NCBI GenBank assembly: GCA_965203615.1
Contig: OZ241900.1
Coordinates: forward strand, 4,154,001-4,218,000
DNA: 64,000 bases
Direction of reading: 5' to 3'
Source of the DNA: VXNE01 sp965203615
GTDB lineage: Bacteria > Pseudomonadota > Gammaproteobacteria > Pseudomonadales > Azotimanducaceae
Of the stretch, positions 1 to 7,893 are shown one piece after another (position 1 is the stretch's first letter; each line of letters begins with the position of its first letter). The translations under genes and the position numbers were made by a program. Below the pieces are notes generated by a model, which was not told the origin of the DNA, did no database searches, and worked only from the letters and a program-made list of their open reading frames with translations.

Positions 1-1
1 G

Positions 2-229
2 CGTTGCTGGCAGTACCTGTTCCGGGAGAAAAGCCTCTGGATCTACCGGATTCTCTGGGTGCTGGCAGCGCTGGCGTTCGCCAATGTGAAGGTGGATTTC
101 GTGTGGAACCTCTCCGATACGCTCAACGGGCTGATGGCGGTTCCCAATCTCATAGGACTGCTGCTGCTGGCGCCCATGGTGTTCAAGGTGACCCGGGAGT
201 ATTTCGAGACGGTCGACAGACCGGGGTAG
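2..229 (+). CDS. sodium:alanine/glycine symporter (AGCS family), C-terminal fragment
   Basis: Only the last 75 codons of this gene are in the window; reading begins at base 2 and ends at the TAG at 227-229. The visible peptide has two hydrophobic stretches separated by a short polar segment with the run LNGLMAVPNLIGLLLL. That run, preceded by VWNLSDT, is characteristic of the last two membrane helices of the AGCS (DAACS-like) family of Na+-coupled alanine/glycine importers of the inner membrane. The short polar tail ending in TVDRPG would be cytoplasmic. Substrate cannot be inferred from this piece. A TauE-like permease starts 45 bases downstream on the same strand, so co-transcription is possible. 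Confidence 0.75.
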   Translation, partial: RCWQYLFREKSLWIYRILWVLAALAFANVKVDFVWNLSDTLNGLMAVPNLIGLLLLAPMVFKVTREYFETVDRPG

Positions 230-274
230 CACGGCGTTCCCTGCCCACTTGGAACAGGTGGCTGAACTCCCACG

Positions 275-1030
275 GTGACGACCGCTCTTGTGATCCTGGC
301 CACGGTGTTGGCCACGGCGGTGCTTTCGGGCGTTATCGGCATGGCCGGTGGCGTGCTCCTGATGGCGGTGCTGGTCACCCTGCTGCCGGTGGCCAGCGCC
401 ATGATCCTCCACGGCGCCGTGCAGGCGACTTCCAACGGCGCGCGTTTCCTTTTCCTGCGGGAGCACGTGATGTGGGGGATTCTGCCGTTCTATGGGGTGG
501 GGGCCTTGGTCGCCGTACTGCTGTTCGTCTGGGTGGCGTTCGTCCCCGACCCGGCCCTCGTGTTGATTTTGGTCGGATCCTTTCCCTGGGTGGCCCGGCT
601 GGTCCCGACGCTCAGGGGACTCGACGTGCGCCGGCCATTGACAGGAGCGGCGTGCGGCGCCACGGTCACGGCCGCGCAGTTGCTTGCCGGCGCCTCGGGT
701 CCGTTGCTCGACGCGTTCTACCTGCGTACCGATGTCGACCGGCGCAGCATCGTCGCGACCAAGGCGATGACGCAGGCGGCGGGCCACGTGGTCAAGATCG
801 GCTACTACGCCTGGGTGTCCACCGCTGTTCTCGACCAGTTCTCCGACGCGGGTATATCGGTCTGGCTCGTTGTCGCGGCTGTCCTGCTGGCGGTGTTGGG
901 TGCCAGGATCGGTACGCGGCTGCTCGAGAAGTTTGATGACCGGCAGTTCAGGCGCGTGACGGGGTGGGCGATCCTCGGCCTGGGCGCGCTGTGCATCGTC
1001 AAGGGTGTGCGCGACCTGTTCCTGGCTTGA
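275..1030 (+). CDS. TauE/SafE-family inner-membrane permease
   Basis: A 251-residue, strongly hydrophobic protein with about seven to eight predicted membrane segments. The opening glycine-rich helix (LSGVIGMAGGVLLM) and a second half that repeats the pattern (GATVTAAQLLAGASGPLLDAF) match the duplicated TauE/SafE (DUF81) fold. Members export sulfite or sulfoacetate, or move other small organic anions; the substrate here is unknown. The GTG at 275 is the first plausible start, and the hydrophobic helix begins immediately, as usual in the family. The length is normal (about 250 residues). It follows the symporter tail by 45 bases and precedes the lipoprotein pair by 31 bases on the same strand. 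Confidence 0.8.
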   Translation: MTTALVILATVLATAVLSGVIGMAGGVLLMAVLVTLLPVASAMILHGAVQATSNGARFLFLREHVMWGILPFYGVGALVAVLLFVWVAFVPDPALVLILVGSFPWVARLVPTLRGLDVRRPLTGAACGATVTAAQLLAGASGPLLDAFYLRTDVDRRSIVATKAMTQAAGHVVKIGYYAWVSTAVLDQFSDAGISVWLVVAAVLLAVLGARIGTRLLEKFDDRQFRRVTGWAILGLGALCIVKGVRDLFLA

Positions 1031-1061
1031 TGGGCAAATGCGGCCTGACTAGTATCGGGCC

Positions 1062-1535
1062 ATGATGCGTTTCCGGTTTGTCTCTCGGACCTTCGGCCTG
1101 GCGGCGGTCAGTCTCGCGTTGGTTGCTTGCTATCCCAAGAAAATCGATATTGGCGATGCAACGACCGCCGTGGAACTCGCTCCGTCGCTGGATGGGCTGC
1201 GTGATGCGGCACCCGAACACCACGGGCGCCTGGGAGACGGCACTTTCGACTCCCTGTCGCTGCTCGAGCAATGGGACTTCACGGCGGAGCTTCGCGAACT
1301 TGCGATGGAACGACATGAGGTTGCTCGGGCGGAGTACCGGGCGGACCGAAAACGGGTGTATGCCGAGATCCTTGACTGGGTCGATACCATGCCACCGGAG
1401 GAGGCGGAAGAGATGCTGGAAAGCGGGCGCGAGCACATGTTGCGAAAGCTAAAGTCCGAGAGTGACGTGCTGCGTGTGGAGAATTGGATTCCGGGTTTCG
1501 CGCCTCAAGTGTTTCCTGAGGATGCCCTTCAATGA
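1062..1535 (+). CDS. small lipoprotein, tandem paralogue 1
   Basis: A 157-residue protein of unknown function. The N-terminus has basic residues, a hydrophobic core and the lipobox LVAC, so Cys23 should be lipidated and the protein anchored to a membrane facing the periplasm. The mature part is charged and probably helical. It contains the block ELAPSLDGLRDAAPEHHGRL followed by GDGTFDSLSLLEQ, which is repeated almost word for word in the next gene. That makes the two genes a tandem duplication that has since diverged; a third, truncated copy lies at about 3.9 kb. No known domain was recognised. The tail after residue 130 is not shared by the paralogue. Confidence 0.7.
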   Translation: MMRFRFVSRTFGLAAVSLALVACYPKKIDIGDATTAVELAPSLDGLRDAAPEHHGRLGDGTFDSLSLLEQWDFTAELRELAMERHEVARAEYRADRKRVYAEILDWVDTMPPEEAEEMLESGREHMLRKLKSESDVLRVENWIPGFAPQVFPEDALQ

Positions 1536-1581
1536 CGACGCAGCCAACGGCGTGAGTTGTCAGGGGTCCAGAAAGGATGTC

Positions 1582-1971
1582 GTGCGAATCGTCGTATTCG
1601 GAGCAATTTGCTTCGCGCTCACCGCGTGCGGTTTCGGGAGTATCGGCGACGCGAAGACGGGTGCTGAACTTGCACCATCCGTCGAACCGCTACGTGACGT
1701 GGCGCCGGAACACTACCGCCGCCTGGCCGACGGTACATTCGATTCCCTTTCGTTGGTGGAGCAGCGGGAGTTCGTGTTGGAGGTAGAGGAACTCGTCTGG
1801 CAACGACGTGTTGCCGAGAGTGCGTGGTTCTACGCGGCAGCACGACAGTCGATCATGGAGTTCCAGGATTCCATCGAGACCATGCCGCCCGATGTCGCTG
1901 AACAGCATCTCGCGGTCTGGCGCCAGAGGCTCCTGGTGATGCTGAAGAGTGCGGACGGTGCTCTGCGCTGA
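1582..1971 (+). CDS. small lipoprotein, tandem paralogue 2
   Basis: A 129-residue lipoprotein related to the preceding gene. I chose the GTG at 1582 because the AGGA at 1574-1577 lies four bases upstream and the peptide then begins directly with a signal sequence (hydrophobic core, lipobox ALTAC, lipidated Cys16). An upstream in-frame ATG at 1522 would add 20 residues that spoil the signal peptide. The shared block (IGDAKTGAELAPSVEPLRDV, then APEHYRRLADGTFDSLSL) aligns with paralogue 1 without gaps, and both continue to a conserved ETMPP/DTMPP motif. Function is unknown. Its 3' end overlaps the first possible start of the phosphotransferase gene by 23 bases. Confidence 0.65.
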   Translation: MRIVVFGAICFALTACGFGSIGDAKTGAELAPSVEPLRDVAPEHYRRLADGTFDSLSLVEQREFVLEVEELVWQRRVAESAWFYAAARQSIMEFQDSIETMPPDVAEQHLAVWRQRLLVMLKSADGALR

Positions 1972-2920
1972 TCGGTCGCCTATCAGCGTCCCACCGAACT
2001 TCTCGTCGACCCGGGCCTACCTGGAGCGGCTGGACGACCTTGAGTACTGGTGGCCACATGCGCTTCGCGTGTTGGAGCGGCACGGATTTCCGGAGGATAC
2101 GGACGGCCCGGCGGTTGGAAGAGGGGGGACCTTTCCGACACTGATCTGCGGCGATGTCGTGATCAAGTTCTTCGGACACCTGCCTTTTTGGCGACGGGCA
2201 CATGACGCCGAACTCTCGGCGATCCGTTGCATTGCCCGCGACCCGGACGTTCTGGCTCCGAACCTCCTGTTCAAAGGACAGCTAGTCGAGGGCTCGGCGA
2301 CACCGTGGCCGTATCTCCTCATGACGCGGGTTATCGGACAGCCCTGGATTGAGGCGGGGATGTCTGCGGACGAGAAGTCCGCGGTCGCTGCGGATCTTGG
2401 CCGGCAGGTGCTCCGCATATCTGCCTTGGCGGCAACTTCCAATATCGCCACGCCAGCGACCTGGCACGGCCCGAGCCTTGTCGAAGCGGCACGGCAGACA
2501 GTGCTGCCACCACGCCTGATCGCGCAGGTCGCCGACTACGTCGCTGGGACGGACGAGGAGGACGCGGTGTTCGTCCATGGCGACCTGATGTTTCGTCACG
2601 TCTACGTGGCGCACGGACGGCTTGCCGGCATCATCGACTGGGGAGACGCCGTGGTGACGGATCGGCACTATGAACTGGCGCAGATCCAGCTCAACCTCTT
2701 CGATGGCGACAAGACGCTATTGCGGACATTCTTGGACCACAGCAACTGGCCCGTGGAGCCAACTTTCCCCCGGCGTGCGCTGACCCGGGCTTTTCATCGG
2801 CAGGCCGTGGGATTGGCCCAGCACCGAACGATGGATGTATTCCACAAGCTCCCCCGGCTGCTGCCGCTCGAAGACATCGCGACCCTGGATGAACTGGCCG
2901 AAGCTGTTTTCGGTCTCTAA
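1949..2920 (+). CDS. APH-fold phosphotransferase family protein
   Basis: A 323-residue protein with the bilobal aminoglycoside-phosphotransferase (APH/choline kinase) fold. Visible elements are the N-lobe strand with the likely ATP-anchoring Lys73 (DVVIKFF), the hinge LLMTRVIG, the catalytic loop HGDLMFRHVYV (His210-Asp212) and the metal-binding IIDWGDA (Asp230). The catalytic-loop asparagine that normally coordinates magnesium is a histidine here (His217), a variation I associate with the hygromycin-kinase-like branch. The natural substrate is unknown; genes of this group are often annotated as antibiotic kinases without proof. The start is uncertain: GTG at 1949 and GTG at 1958 both overlap the lipoprotein gene and no clear ribosome-binding site is visible. 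Confidence 0.8.
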   Translation: MRTVLCADRSPISVPPNFSSTRAYLERLDDLEYWWPHALRVLERHGFPEDTDGPAVGRGGTFPTLICGDVVIKFFGHLPFWRRAHDAELSAIRCIARDPDVLAPNLLFKGQLVEGSATPWPYLLMTRVIGQPWIEAGMSADEKSAVAADLGRQVLRISALAATSNIATPATWHGPSLVEAARQTVLPPRLIAQVADYVAGTDEEDAVFVHGDLMFRHVYVAHGRLAGIIDWGDAVVTDRHYELAQIQLNLFDGDKTLLRTFLDHSNWPVEPTFPRRALTRAFHRQAVGLAQHRTMDVFHKLPRLLPLEDIATLDELAEAVFGL

Positions 2921-2927
2921 CGGTACC

Positions 2928-3036
2928 GAGTGACCCACAGCCGCAGCGTTCGGCCTCGCCTGTTGCATGCGGGGGGTTCCCCCTCGCGCTCCCCGCTGGA
3001 GGCTCTCGGCCGGGCCCCGCTCGTCGACCATGGAAG
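2928..3036 (+). repeat. dispersed ~110-bp repeat, copy A
   Basis: This stretch is closely similar, in reverse orientation, to 26887-26996 and, with its centre missing, to 41877-41942. Shared landmarks in order are CCCACAGCC, an inner stem GCCG-N7-CGGC, CTTCGCCT or CCTCGCCT, a variable middle, CCCCCTCGCGCTCCCCG, and CCCGGCCCCGCTCGTCG or its near match, then CATGGA. It begins right after the stop of the phosphotransferase gene and ends before the ATPase gene. The short open frame through it is judged non-coding because the other copies read differently. Confidence 0.7.
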
Positions 3037-3055
3037 GGTGGAAACAACATCAGCC

Positions 3056-3886
3056 ATGAGTCTATTTTGGAGGTTTATCCGAATTGGTTTAGCTATTTCG
3101 GAATGCACTCCAAATGAGTTTGTATGTGCGGGAGTTGTCTCTCAATCTCCCGAGTGGGCATCCGCGTTTCTTTGGGGGCCTCGCAAGGTGGGTAAGTCGA
3201 CGCTTCTGACGAAGCGATTTCCCGGCTCGGCGCGCTTCGATCTGCTCGACACACGCATCTTGATCCAGTTCACGCGCGAACCCTGGATCTTCGCTGAGCA
3301 GGTGCTGGCGCTGCCGGAAGACCAGCGTCACAGACCCATCATCGTCGACGAGGCGCAGAAGGTGCCGGCGATCCTGGACGAGAGCCAGCGGCTGATCGAA
3401 AACGAGGGTCTATCCTTCGTGCTCTGCGGTTCAAGCGCCCGAAAACTGAAGCGAGGGGGCGGCAACCTCCTGGGAGGCAGGGCCTGGCGCTTCCATCTGC
3501 ACCCCCTCATCTGGCGGGAATTGCCAGACTTCGACCTTTTGCGCGCACTTAGTCGAGGCCTCGTGCCGGCCCACTACAACAGCACCCAGGAACTGCTGGC
3601 CTACCGCAGCTATCGCGAAACCGATTTCCCGATCCGGTATTGGCGGACCAAGTCGGGCCTCGAAGTCGACTTTGTCCTCGGTCCGGCGGGTGATGTCGCA
3701 GTCGAGGTCAAGGGTGCTCGCGTTCGCCGCGAAGACCTGAGAGGCATAAGGGCGTTCGTCGAAGAACACCAACCCGCCCACGCGGTAGTCGTGTGTGGGG
3801 AGGCGGCGGCTCGACGGCTCGGCCCGGTGGAAGTTCTGCCTTGGAAGGTCTTCCTCGAGCGGCTCTGGGACGGCGCGCTGATCTGA
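3056..3886 (+). CDS. AAA ATPase of the DUF4143 type, internally deleted
   Basis: A 276-residue ATPase. The N-terminal half has Walker A GPRKVGKST (residues 41-49), Walker B IIVDEAQ (95-101) and the sensor-like FVLCGSSARK. The last 80 residues have the nuclease-like tail GLEVDFVL...VEVKG. In full-length relatives (about 380-420 residues) these parts are separated by a helical region of roughly 120 residues that normally follows ELLAYRSY. Here ELLAYRSY runs directly into RETDFPIRYWRTKSG, so that region has been lost in frame near base 3612. The ATG at 3056 avoids reading the dispersed repeat. Proteins of this kind are often orphan, possibly toxin- or mobile-element-associated ATPases; this copy is probably non-functional. 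Confidence 0.75.
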   Translation: MSLFWRFIRIGLAISECTPNEFVCAGVVSQSPEWASAFLWGPRKVGKSTLLTKRFPGSARFDLLDTRILIQFTREPWIFAEQVLALPEDQRHRPIIVDEAQKVPAILDESQRLIENEGLSFVLCGSSARKLKRGGGNLLGGRAWRFHLHPLIWRELPDFDLLRALSRGLVPAHYNSTQELLAYRSYRETDFPIRYWRTKSGLEVDFVLGPAGDVAVEVKGARVRREDLRGIRAFVEEHQPAHAVVVCGEAAARRLGPVEVLPWKVFLERLWDGALI

Positions 3887-3910
3887 AGGGAGTTCCCAAC
3901 GGGCCAACTG

Positions 3911-4032
3911 GTGCAATTTGCTCCGCGCTCAGCGCGTGCGGACGGGAGTATCGGCGATGCGAAGACGGGTGCTGAACTCGCGCCAGCCGTCGAACCGCTA
4001 CGGGACGTGGCGCCGGAACACTACCGTCGCCT
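3911..4032 (+). pseudogene. truncated third copy of the lipoprotein paralogue
   Basis: These 122 bases align with 1601-1724 inside lipoprotein paralogue 2 with only scattered changes, and encode the same core GSIGDAKTGAELAPAVEPLR and DVAPEHYRRL. A two-base difference just before the core shifts the frame relative to the signal peptide, so the lipobox is lost. Similarity stops abruptly after CCGTCGCCT, where the sequence changes to unrelated DNA. There is no start, no signal peptide and no 3' half, so it is a relic of a duplication rather than a gene. Confidence 0.8.
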
Positions 4033-4139
4033 ATCAGTTGCCTCGGACCTGCCTCATCAGACGATCGACGTCCGAGCGGGTCTGACCAGGGCTTGACGGA
4101 TCAGAACGGCGAGTTCTTCCAACGTCGTATCCGGCGTGA

Positions 4140-4493
4140 TCATTTGTCAGCAATCGACATCGGTTTGGTCGTGCGACGGGGGCGTTGCCTTTGTCGAGAA
4201 TGCCTTTGCACTTCGTTTCGGGGTAGCAACTCGATCTCTTCCCGCAGGAAGGCACGTAGATTTCTCGCCGTGGGGCTTCGTTCGTTGAACTGGAATACGC
4301 GAGCTCGGCCGACCATGCGGCTGACCAGAACGCCGTTTGCCTCCAGCCGGATGAGTTGGTCCCGCACCACGCTGACGGCCAGGTCGTAGTTGGTCGCAAT
4401 CCGGTTGGCATGGCCTTCGCCGTAGGCTGCGACAAACAACAGTGTCCACGCTGCGGTGCGATTACCCAATGCAGCTTCAAGAACAGGATTCAT
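4140..4493 (-). CDS. winged-helix transcriptional regulator
   Basis: A 117-residue DNA-binding protein. Residues 1-80 form a winged helix-turn-helix: an opening helix LEAALGNRTAAWTLLFVAAY, the recognition region TNYDLAVSVVRDQLIRLEAN and a wing GVLVSRMVGRARVFQFNE. The C-terminus is a basic tail (RQRQRPRRTTKP) often seen in this small family. It resembles ArsR/MarR-like regulators that sit beside nuclease, nucleotidyltransferase or toxin-like genes. The next gene upstream on the same strand encodes a PD-(D/E)XK protein, but a 133-base A+T-rich gap separates them. That gap probably carries this gene's promoter. The regulated target is unknown. Confidence 0.75.
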   Translation of the reverse strand: MNPVLEAALGNRTAAWTLLFVAAYGEGHANRIATNYDLAVSVVRDQLIRLEANGVLVSRMVGRARVFQFNERSPTARNLRAFLREEIELLPRNEVQRHSRQRQRPRRTTKPMSIADK

Positions 4494-4626
4494 GACGCAC
4501 CTTAATTGAAGGGAAACCAGTTAATACTAACGGTAAAACCTTCTCTAAATTGAACGTTCGGAAGGAGAAGGACGATCCCGCTTTCCCGTCGCAACTGAAT
4601 CGCCCACAGAAGCAGTCGTCAGCCAC

Positions 4627-5937
4627 TCACTCTCCTTCCGACAACATCCGTTGGACTCGCGGATTGAGGGTGCTGACGAGTCTGTCCAGACGGTCCCGCA
4701 TCCACGCGACGGCTTCGTCGAATTCTTGCGGATTATTCGTAGGGAATGGTAGTGAAGTCTTCCGCTGAAACCCGATTCGGGGACGGTCACTACTGTTCGT
4801 CCAGACGAACAGGTCATCGCCTGCTTCAAGCCGCAATTCGTCGATGGAGTCTTGCAAATGCTGATGGATACGGCTCTCACGCAACTGTCCCTTCCTGCAT
4901 CCGAGATAGCAGCCCACATGGGACAGGCGTCTATACAGGTATGCCCCGAAGAACATGCCCCGACCACCCAACGCCGTGTTGCTCACTCCAAGCAGGACGG
5001 ACGACCCTTTGGTGACCGTCGGCTCCTCGACCGTGACGTCCGAAAAACGAAAGTCCTTGACCACGTTTGACCAGAATCGCCGGTTCTCCTGCTCCATATC
5101 GGAAAGGATGTCCTCTTCTTCCTCTTCCTCCGGAGGAGCGATTGGCGCGCCACTCTCGATCACGATTCGTTCGACGATTCTGGTGCGGGCAAGAACGCGA
5201 GGCTGCACCAGAATCCCGTTGTCGACGTCCCGGTACAGGGCCGCTTCGACCAAGGCAAGCTGGAAGTGCAACCCGGAATGCTGTTGGACGAAGTCGACGA
5301 TTTTTCCGACGCCTTCGCGGATGCCGTCACCGATGATGAGCAGGAGGAACTCGCCTCGCCTTAGGTAACGCTCCACGTTGTCCACGAATGCTGCTTCGTC
5401 GGTGTTGGGCGAGGTTTCACGCACCAGTTCGTATAGCACGTTGCCCCGTTTGCCGAGCCGCCTCGAGACTTGGCGTTGCAGGTCCTCATAGCCCCATCGG
5501 GTGAGCTCCTGTGTGTAGTCCAGAATCTGACCGACTACCTCTCGGCGCGCCTGCGGATTCCTCCAGAGTTTGAATTCCGCCAAGGTGAGTCGCCCGTTGG
5601 CATTTGCGTACAGGGCATCAATATTGCCAGCGGGTGTCGACAACTCCTTGCACACGGCGACGGAATGGCCGTACGCCGCGTCGATCGCCTGTATTGGCAG
5701 ACTTTGGGGATGCAGGAACAGGAGGTCGCGCAGTTGAGACTCATTGACACCGCCACCCGCCGCTGACGTGCCAAGTGGGATTCGCTTGAGAGTCTGGGGT
5801 TGGGAGGAACCGATGGGATCGAGGCGAACCAGGTCTCCGTATATGCCGTCGAGTGCGTCCAAAAGGGCGAATCTCCAATGGGTCCTGGATCGTTCCGATG
5901 GTAGCAACCGTCGGAACATTGGAACACACGCCCGCAA
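4627..5937 (-). CDS. PD-(D/E)XK nuclease-like protein
   Basis: A protein of up to 436 residues. The core motif runs from NIDALY (Asp107) through LAEFKLW (Glu121-x-Lys123) to VVGQILDY (Gln137), the D...ExK...Q signature of restriction-endonuclease-fold nucleases of the NucS/RecB-like type. Acidic stretches (PPEEEEEEDILSDMEQ) separate it from a C-terminal domain rich in Arg and aromatic residues. I infer a DNA-binding or DNA-cleaving role, perhaps defence or repair; no partner gene is adjacent. The start is uncertain: ATGs at 5937 and 5919 are available, but the first 45 residues look unlike family members, which begin close to LKRIPLG, so a downstream start is possible. Confidence 0.65.
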   Translation of the reverse strand: MRACVPMFRRLLPSERSRTHWRFALLDALDGIYGDLVRLDPIGSSQPQTLKRIPLGTSAAGGGVNESQLRDLLFLHPQSLPIQAIDAAYGHSVAVCKELSTPAGNIDALYANANGRLTLAEFKLWRNPQARREVVGQILDYTQELTRWGYEDLQRQVSRRLGKRGNVLYELVRETSPNTDEAAFVDNVERYLRRGEFLLLIIGDGIREGVGKIVDFVQQHSGLHFQLALVEAALYRDVDNGILVQPRVLARTRIVERIVIESGAPIAPPEEEEEEDILSDMEQENRRFWSNVVKDFRFSDVTVEEPTVTKGSSVLLGVSNTALGGRGMFFGAYLYRRLSHVGCYLGCRKGQLRESRIHQHLQDSIDELRLEAGDDLFVWTNSSDRPRIGFQRKTSLPFPTNNPQEFDEAVAWMRDRLDRLVSTLNPRVQRMLSEGE

Positions 5938-5980
5938 TGGCCGACGGAGACCGGCTGCACAGTAACCGGGCGGGCTATGA

Positions 5981-7567
5981 CTACCGTGCCATCAAGACAA
6001 TGACCCGGTTGGGGTGTTCCGACGAGGGATGGTGAAGGATGACATCCTGGCGGCCGTTGCCGTCGAGGTCGGCGAGCCGGACGTTTCGATCGCCGGCGGC
6101 GGGCATGTCGACGGAGACCTTGATCGGCGGAGCCGCAAACGGGTCTCGTCCCGAGGTGGCGAGGAACACCGACAGTCTGTTCCACCGATCGCCGATCAAG
6201 AGATCCATCTGACCGTCGCCGCTGACATCGCCGAGCAGGACGGCGGGGAACAATGGCCCGCGTCGCGAAAGCGGCCTGAACGCGCTCGCAACGCGTCGAG
6301 CCGAGTCGGGCTGGTCCGGGTATGTTCGGTCGCGCAGTCGGAATAGAGCCAGATCGATGGAGACCGCGTTTCCGGCAATCGCTCGGAGCATGCCTCCGGT
6401 GCGCGTGTCGACCCCGCTCAATGCGGCGTCGATGTCCCCGTCTCCGTCGAAATCGAGAAAGCGGTGAGATGCGTAGCCCCACGGTTCCCCGCCCGCTGAC
6501 CGGGCTGGCGCGTCGATGGTGGTGTCGTGGGATGGCGAGAAGATCGTTCGGCCCGGTGCTGGCCGGCCAAAGTGGACCTCGAACCGACCGAGGAACCGCA
6601 GCGGACTCCGACCCGACAGCGTCAGGGTGATGAGGTCCGCTACGCCGTCGGAGTCCAGGTCGCGGAATCCCTTGAGCACCTTGTGTTCGTTACGTCGGCC
6701 CAGTCCAAGCACCATTGAAGCGGGATTTGCGTCTCCTATCTGAAACGCGAGCGCGTAGGCGCCGTCGAAGTCGAACGGGACGTCAATCTCGAACGCGTCC
6801 GGAGTGGTGTGGAATCCGCCGGTTTCATTCTGGTAATGGATATCGAACCGATTCCCGTTCCAGAAGGCGAGGTCGCTCTTTCCGTCGCGGTCGTAGTCCA
6901 GTTCGTGCATCCGCTCCAGGTACCAGGGCATGTTCTCCGGCGTGATGCCGGTCCCGCGGTACGTGCGCCGGTCTCCGTATGCCCTTGCTTCGAGGAACGG
7001 CTCGGCGGGTCCGAGTTTGACAGGCGATGAGACGGCGCCGCCGGGTAACTGGGTGGCTACCCAGAACCCGTCGGTATCTGGCACGACGAGATCGTCGAGG
7101 CCGTCGCGGTTCACGTCGTGGGTGATATCGATTTGCGGTATCCCGCCGCCTTCGGGCGGGCGGTAGGGCGTGGGAAGTGCCGCAAGCGGATGCTCCGTAC
7201 CGCTTTCGGAGTCGAACCAATCGACGCGTCCGTGGCGATACGCGACCAGGCGGTCGTGGCCCGCGCCGCGCATTACATCGACGAAACGGATGCCGGAGTC
7301 GAGCGGCGCGTCGAGTACCCGGGACCATGCGTCTCCGTCGAACCCATATAGCCGTACGCGTTGTTCGCCGTTCACATTCGTGTCAACCATAGCGAGGTGC
7401 GCGCCGGTACCAAGGTTGCCCGTGAGGACCGTCTGGTGATCGGCGGTGCCGGTCTCGATCTCGTGGATGGTGAACAACCCGGAGTCTGGCGGTGCCGCCG
7501 ACCCGGTCGTGTGGGCGAGCGCCAGTGTTCCAACGCACAACAGCCCAGATACGAAAGGTCTCTTCAT
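5981..7567 (-). CDS. secreted FG-GAP/VCBS repeat beta-propeller protein
   Basis: A 528-residue exported protein. The ATG at 7567 gives a proper Sec signal peptide (MKRPFVSGLLCVGTLALA..GSAA); earlier in-frame ATGs add a non-signal extension. The mature part has repeated calcium-binding FG-GAP/VCBS motifs, recognisable as D-x-N/D-x-D-G-x-x-D: DVNRDGLDDLV, DYDRDGKSDLAF, DLDSDGVADLI, DFDGDGDIDAAL, DVSGDGQMDLLI and DLDGNGRQDVIL. Such repeats build an integrin-alpha-like propeller for surface binding or protein contacts. No catalytic domain was seen. It stands alone, divergent from the short-chain-dehydrogenase-like gene to the right, with a DUF1428 relic in between. Confidence 0.8.
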   Translation of the reverse strand: MKRPFVSGLLCVGTLALAHTTGSAAPPDSGLFTIHEIETGTADHQTVLTGNLGTGAHLAMVDTNVNGEQRVRLYGFDGDAWSRVLDAPLDSGIRFVDVMRGAGHDRLVAYRHGRVDWFDSESGTEHPLAALPTPYRPPEGGGIPQIDITHDVNRDGLDDLVVPDTDGFWVATQLPGGAVSSPVKLGPAEPFLEARAYGDRRTYRGTGITPENMPWYLERMHELDYDRDGKSDLAFWNGNRFDIHYQNETGGFHTTPDAFEIDVPFDFDGAYALAFQIGDANPASMVLGLGRRNEHKVLKGFRDLDSDGVADLITLTLSGRSPLRFLGRFEVHFGRPAPGRTIFSPSHDTTIDAPARSAGGEPWGYASHRFLDFDGDGDIDAALSGVDTRTGGMLRAIAGNAVSIDLALFRLRDRTYPDQPDSARRVASAFRPLSRRGPLFPAVLLGDVSGDGQMDLLIGDRWNRLSVFLATSGRDPFAAPPIKVSVDMPAAGDRNVRLADLDGNGRQDVILHHPSSEHPNRVIVLMAR

Positions 7568-7703
7568 GGAGAGGCCTGGGTTATGAGAGGTCCCGGCAGA
7601 CGATACCGAATACCGGGGACGAAGGCTCTCCCGGTTTTGCCCGTGCCGATCCACTTGAGGAAAATGGCTATCGCCGACGCGAAGCACCCTGGGAGGACTC
7701 GAC

Positions 7704-7863
7704 ATGGCCTACATCGATGGTTTCGCGATTCCGGTTCCGATCGCACACAAACAGCAGTTCATCGGACACGCCACCAATACGGACAGCATGTTCAGGGAAC
7801 TCGGCGCCACTCGACGGCAAGCGGATGATCTTCGGCGGGTTTGTGCCGGTCGTGGAGCTTGAC
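7704..7863 (+). pseudogene. DUF1428 (YbaA-like) gene relic with central deletion
   Basis: From the ATG at 7704 the peptide MAYIDGFAIPVPIAHKQQFI, continuing to MFRELGAT, is the N-terminus of DUF1428 proteins. Immediately afterwards a different frame carries PLDGKRMIFGGFVPVVELD, which is the family C-terminus. The conserved middle, including the expected GATRVVECWGDDVPDG region, is absent and the two ends are out of frame with each other. About half of a normal ~120-residue protein is gone. No stop follows in the second frame; it runs into the next gene. Confidence 0.8.
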
Positions 7864-7893
7864 AGCGGCAGGAAGCGTACCTGGAGCGAGTCG

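Noticed and set aside
2930..3055. N-terminal extension of the DUF4143 ATPase starting at 2930.
   Set aside because: The extension would be translated from repeat copy A, whose other copies are intergenic and in inverted orientation.
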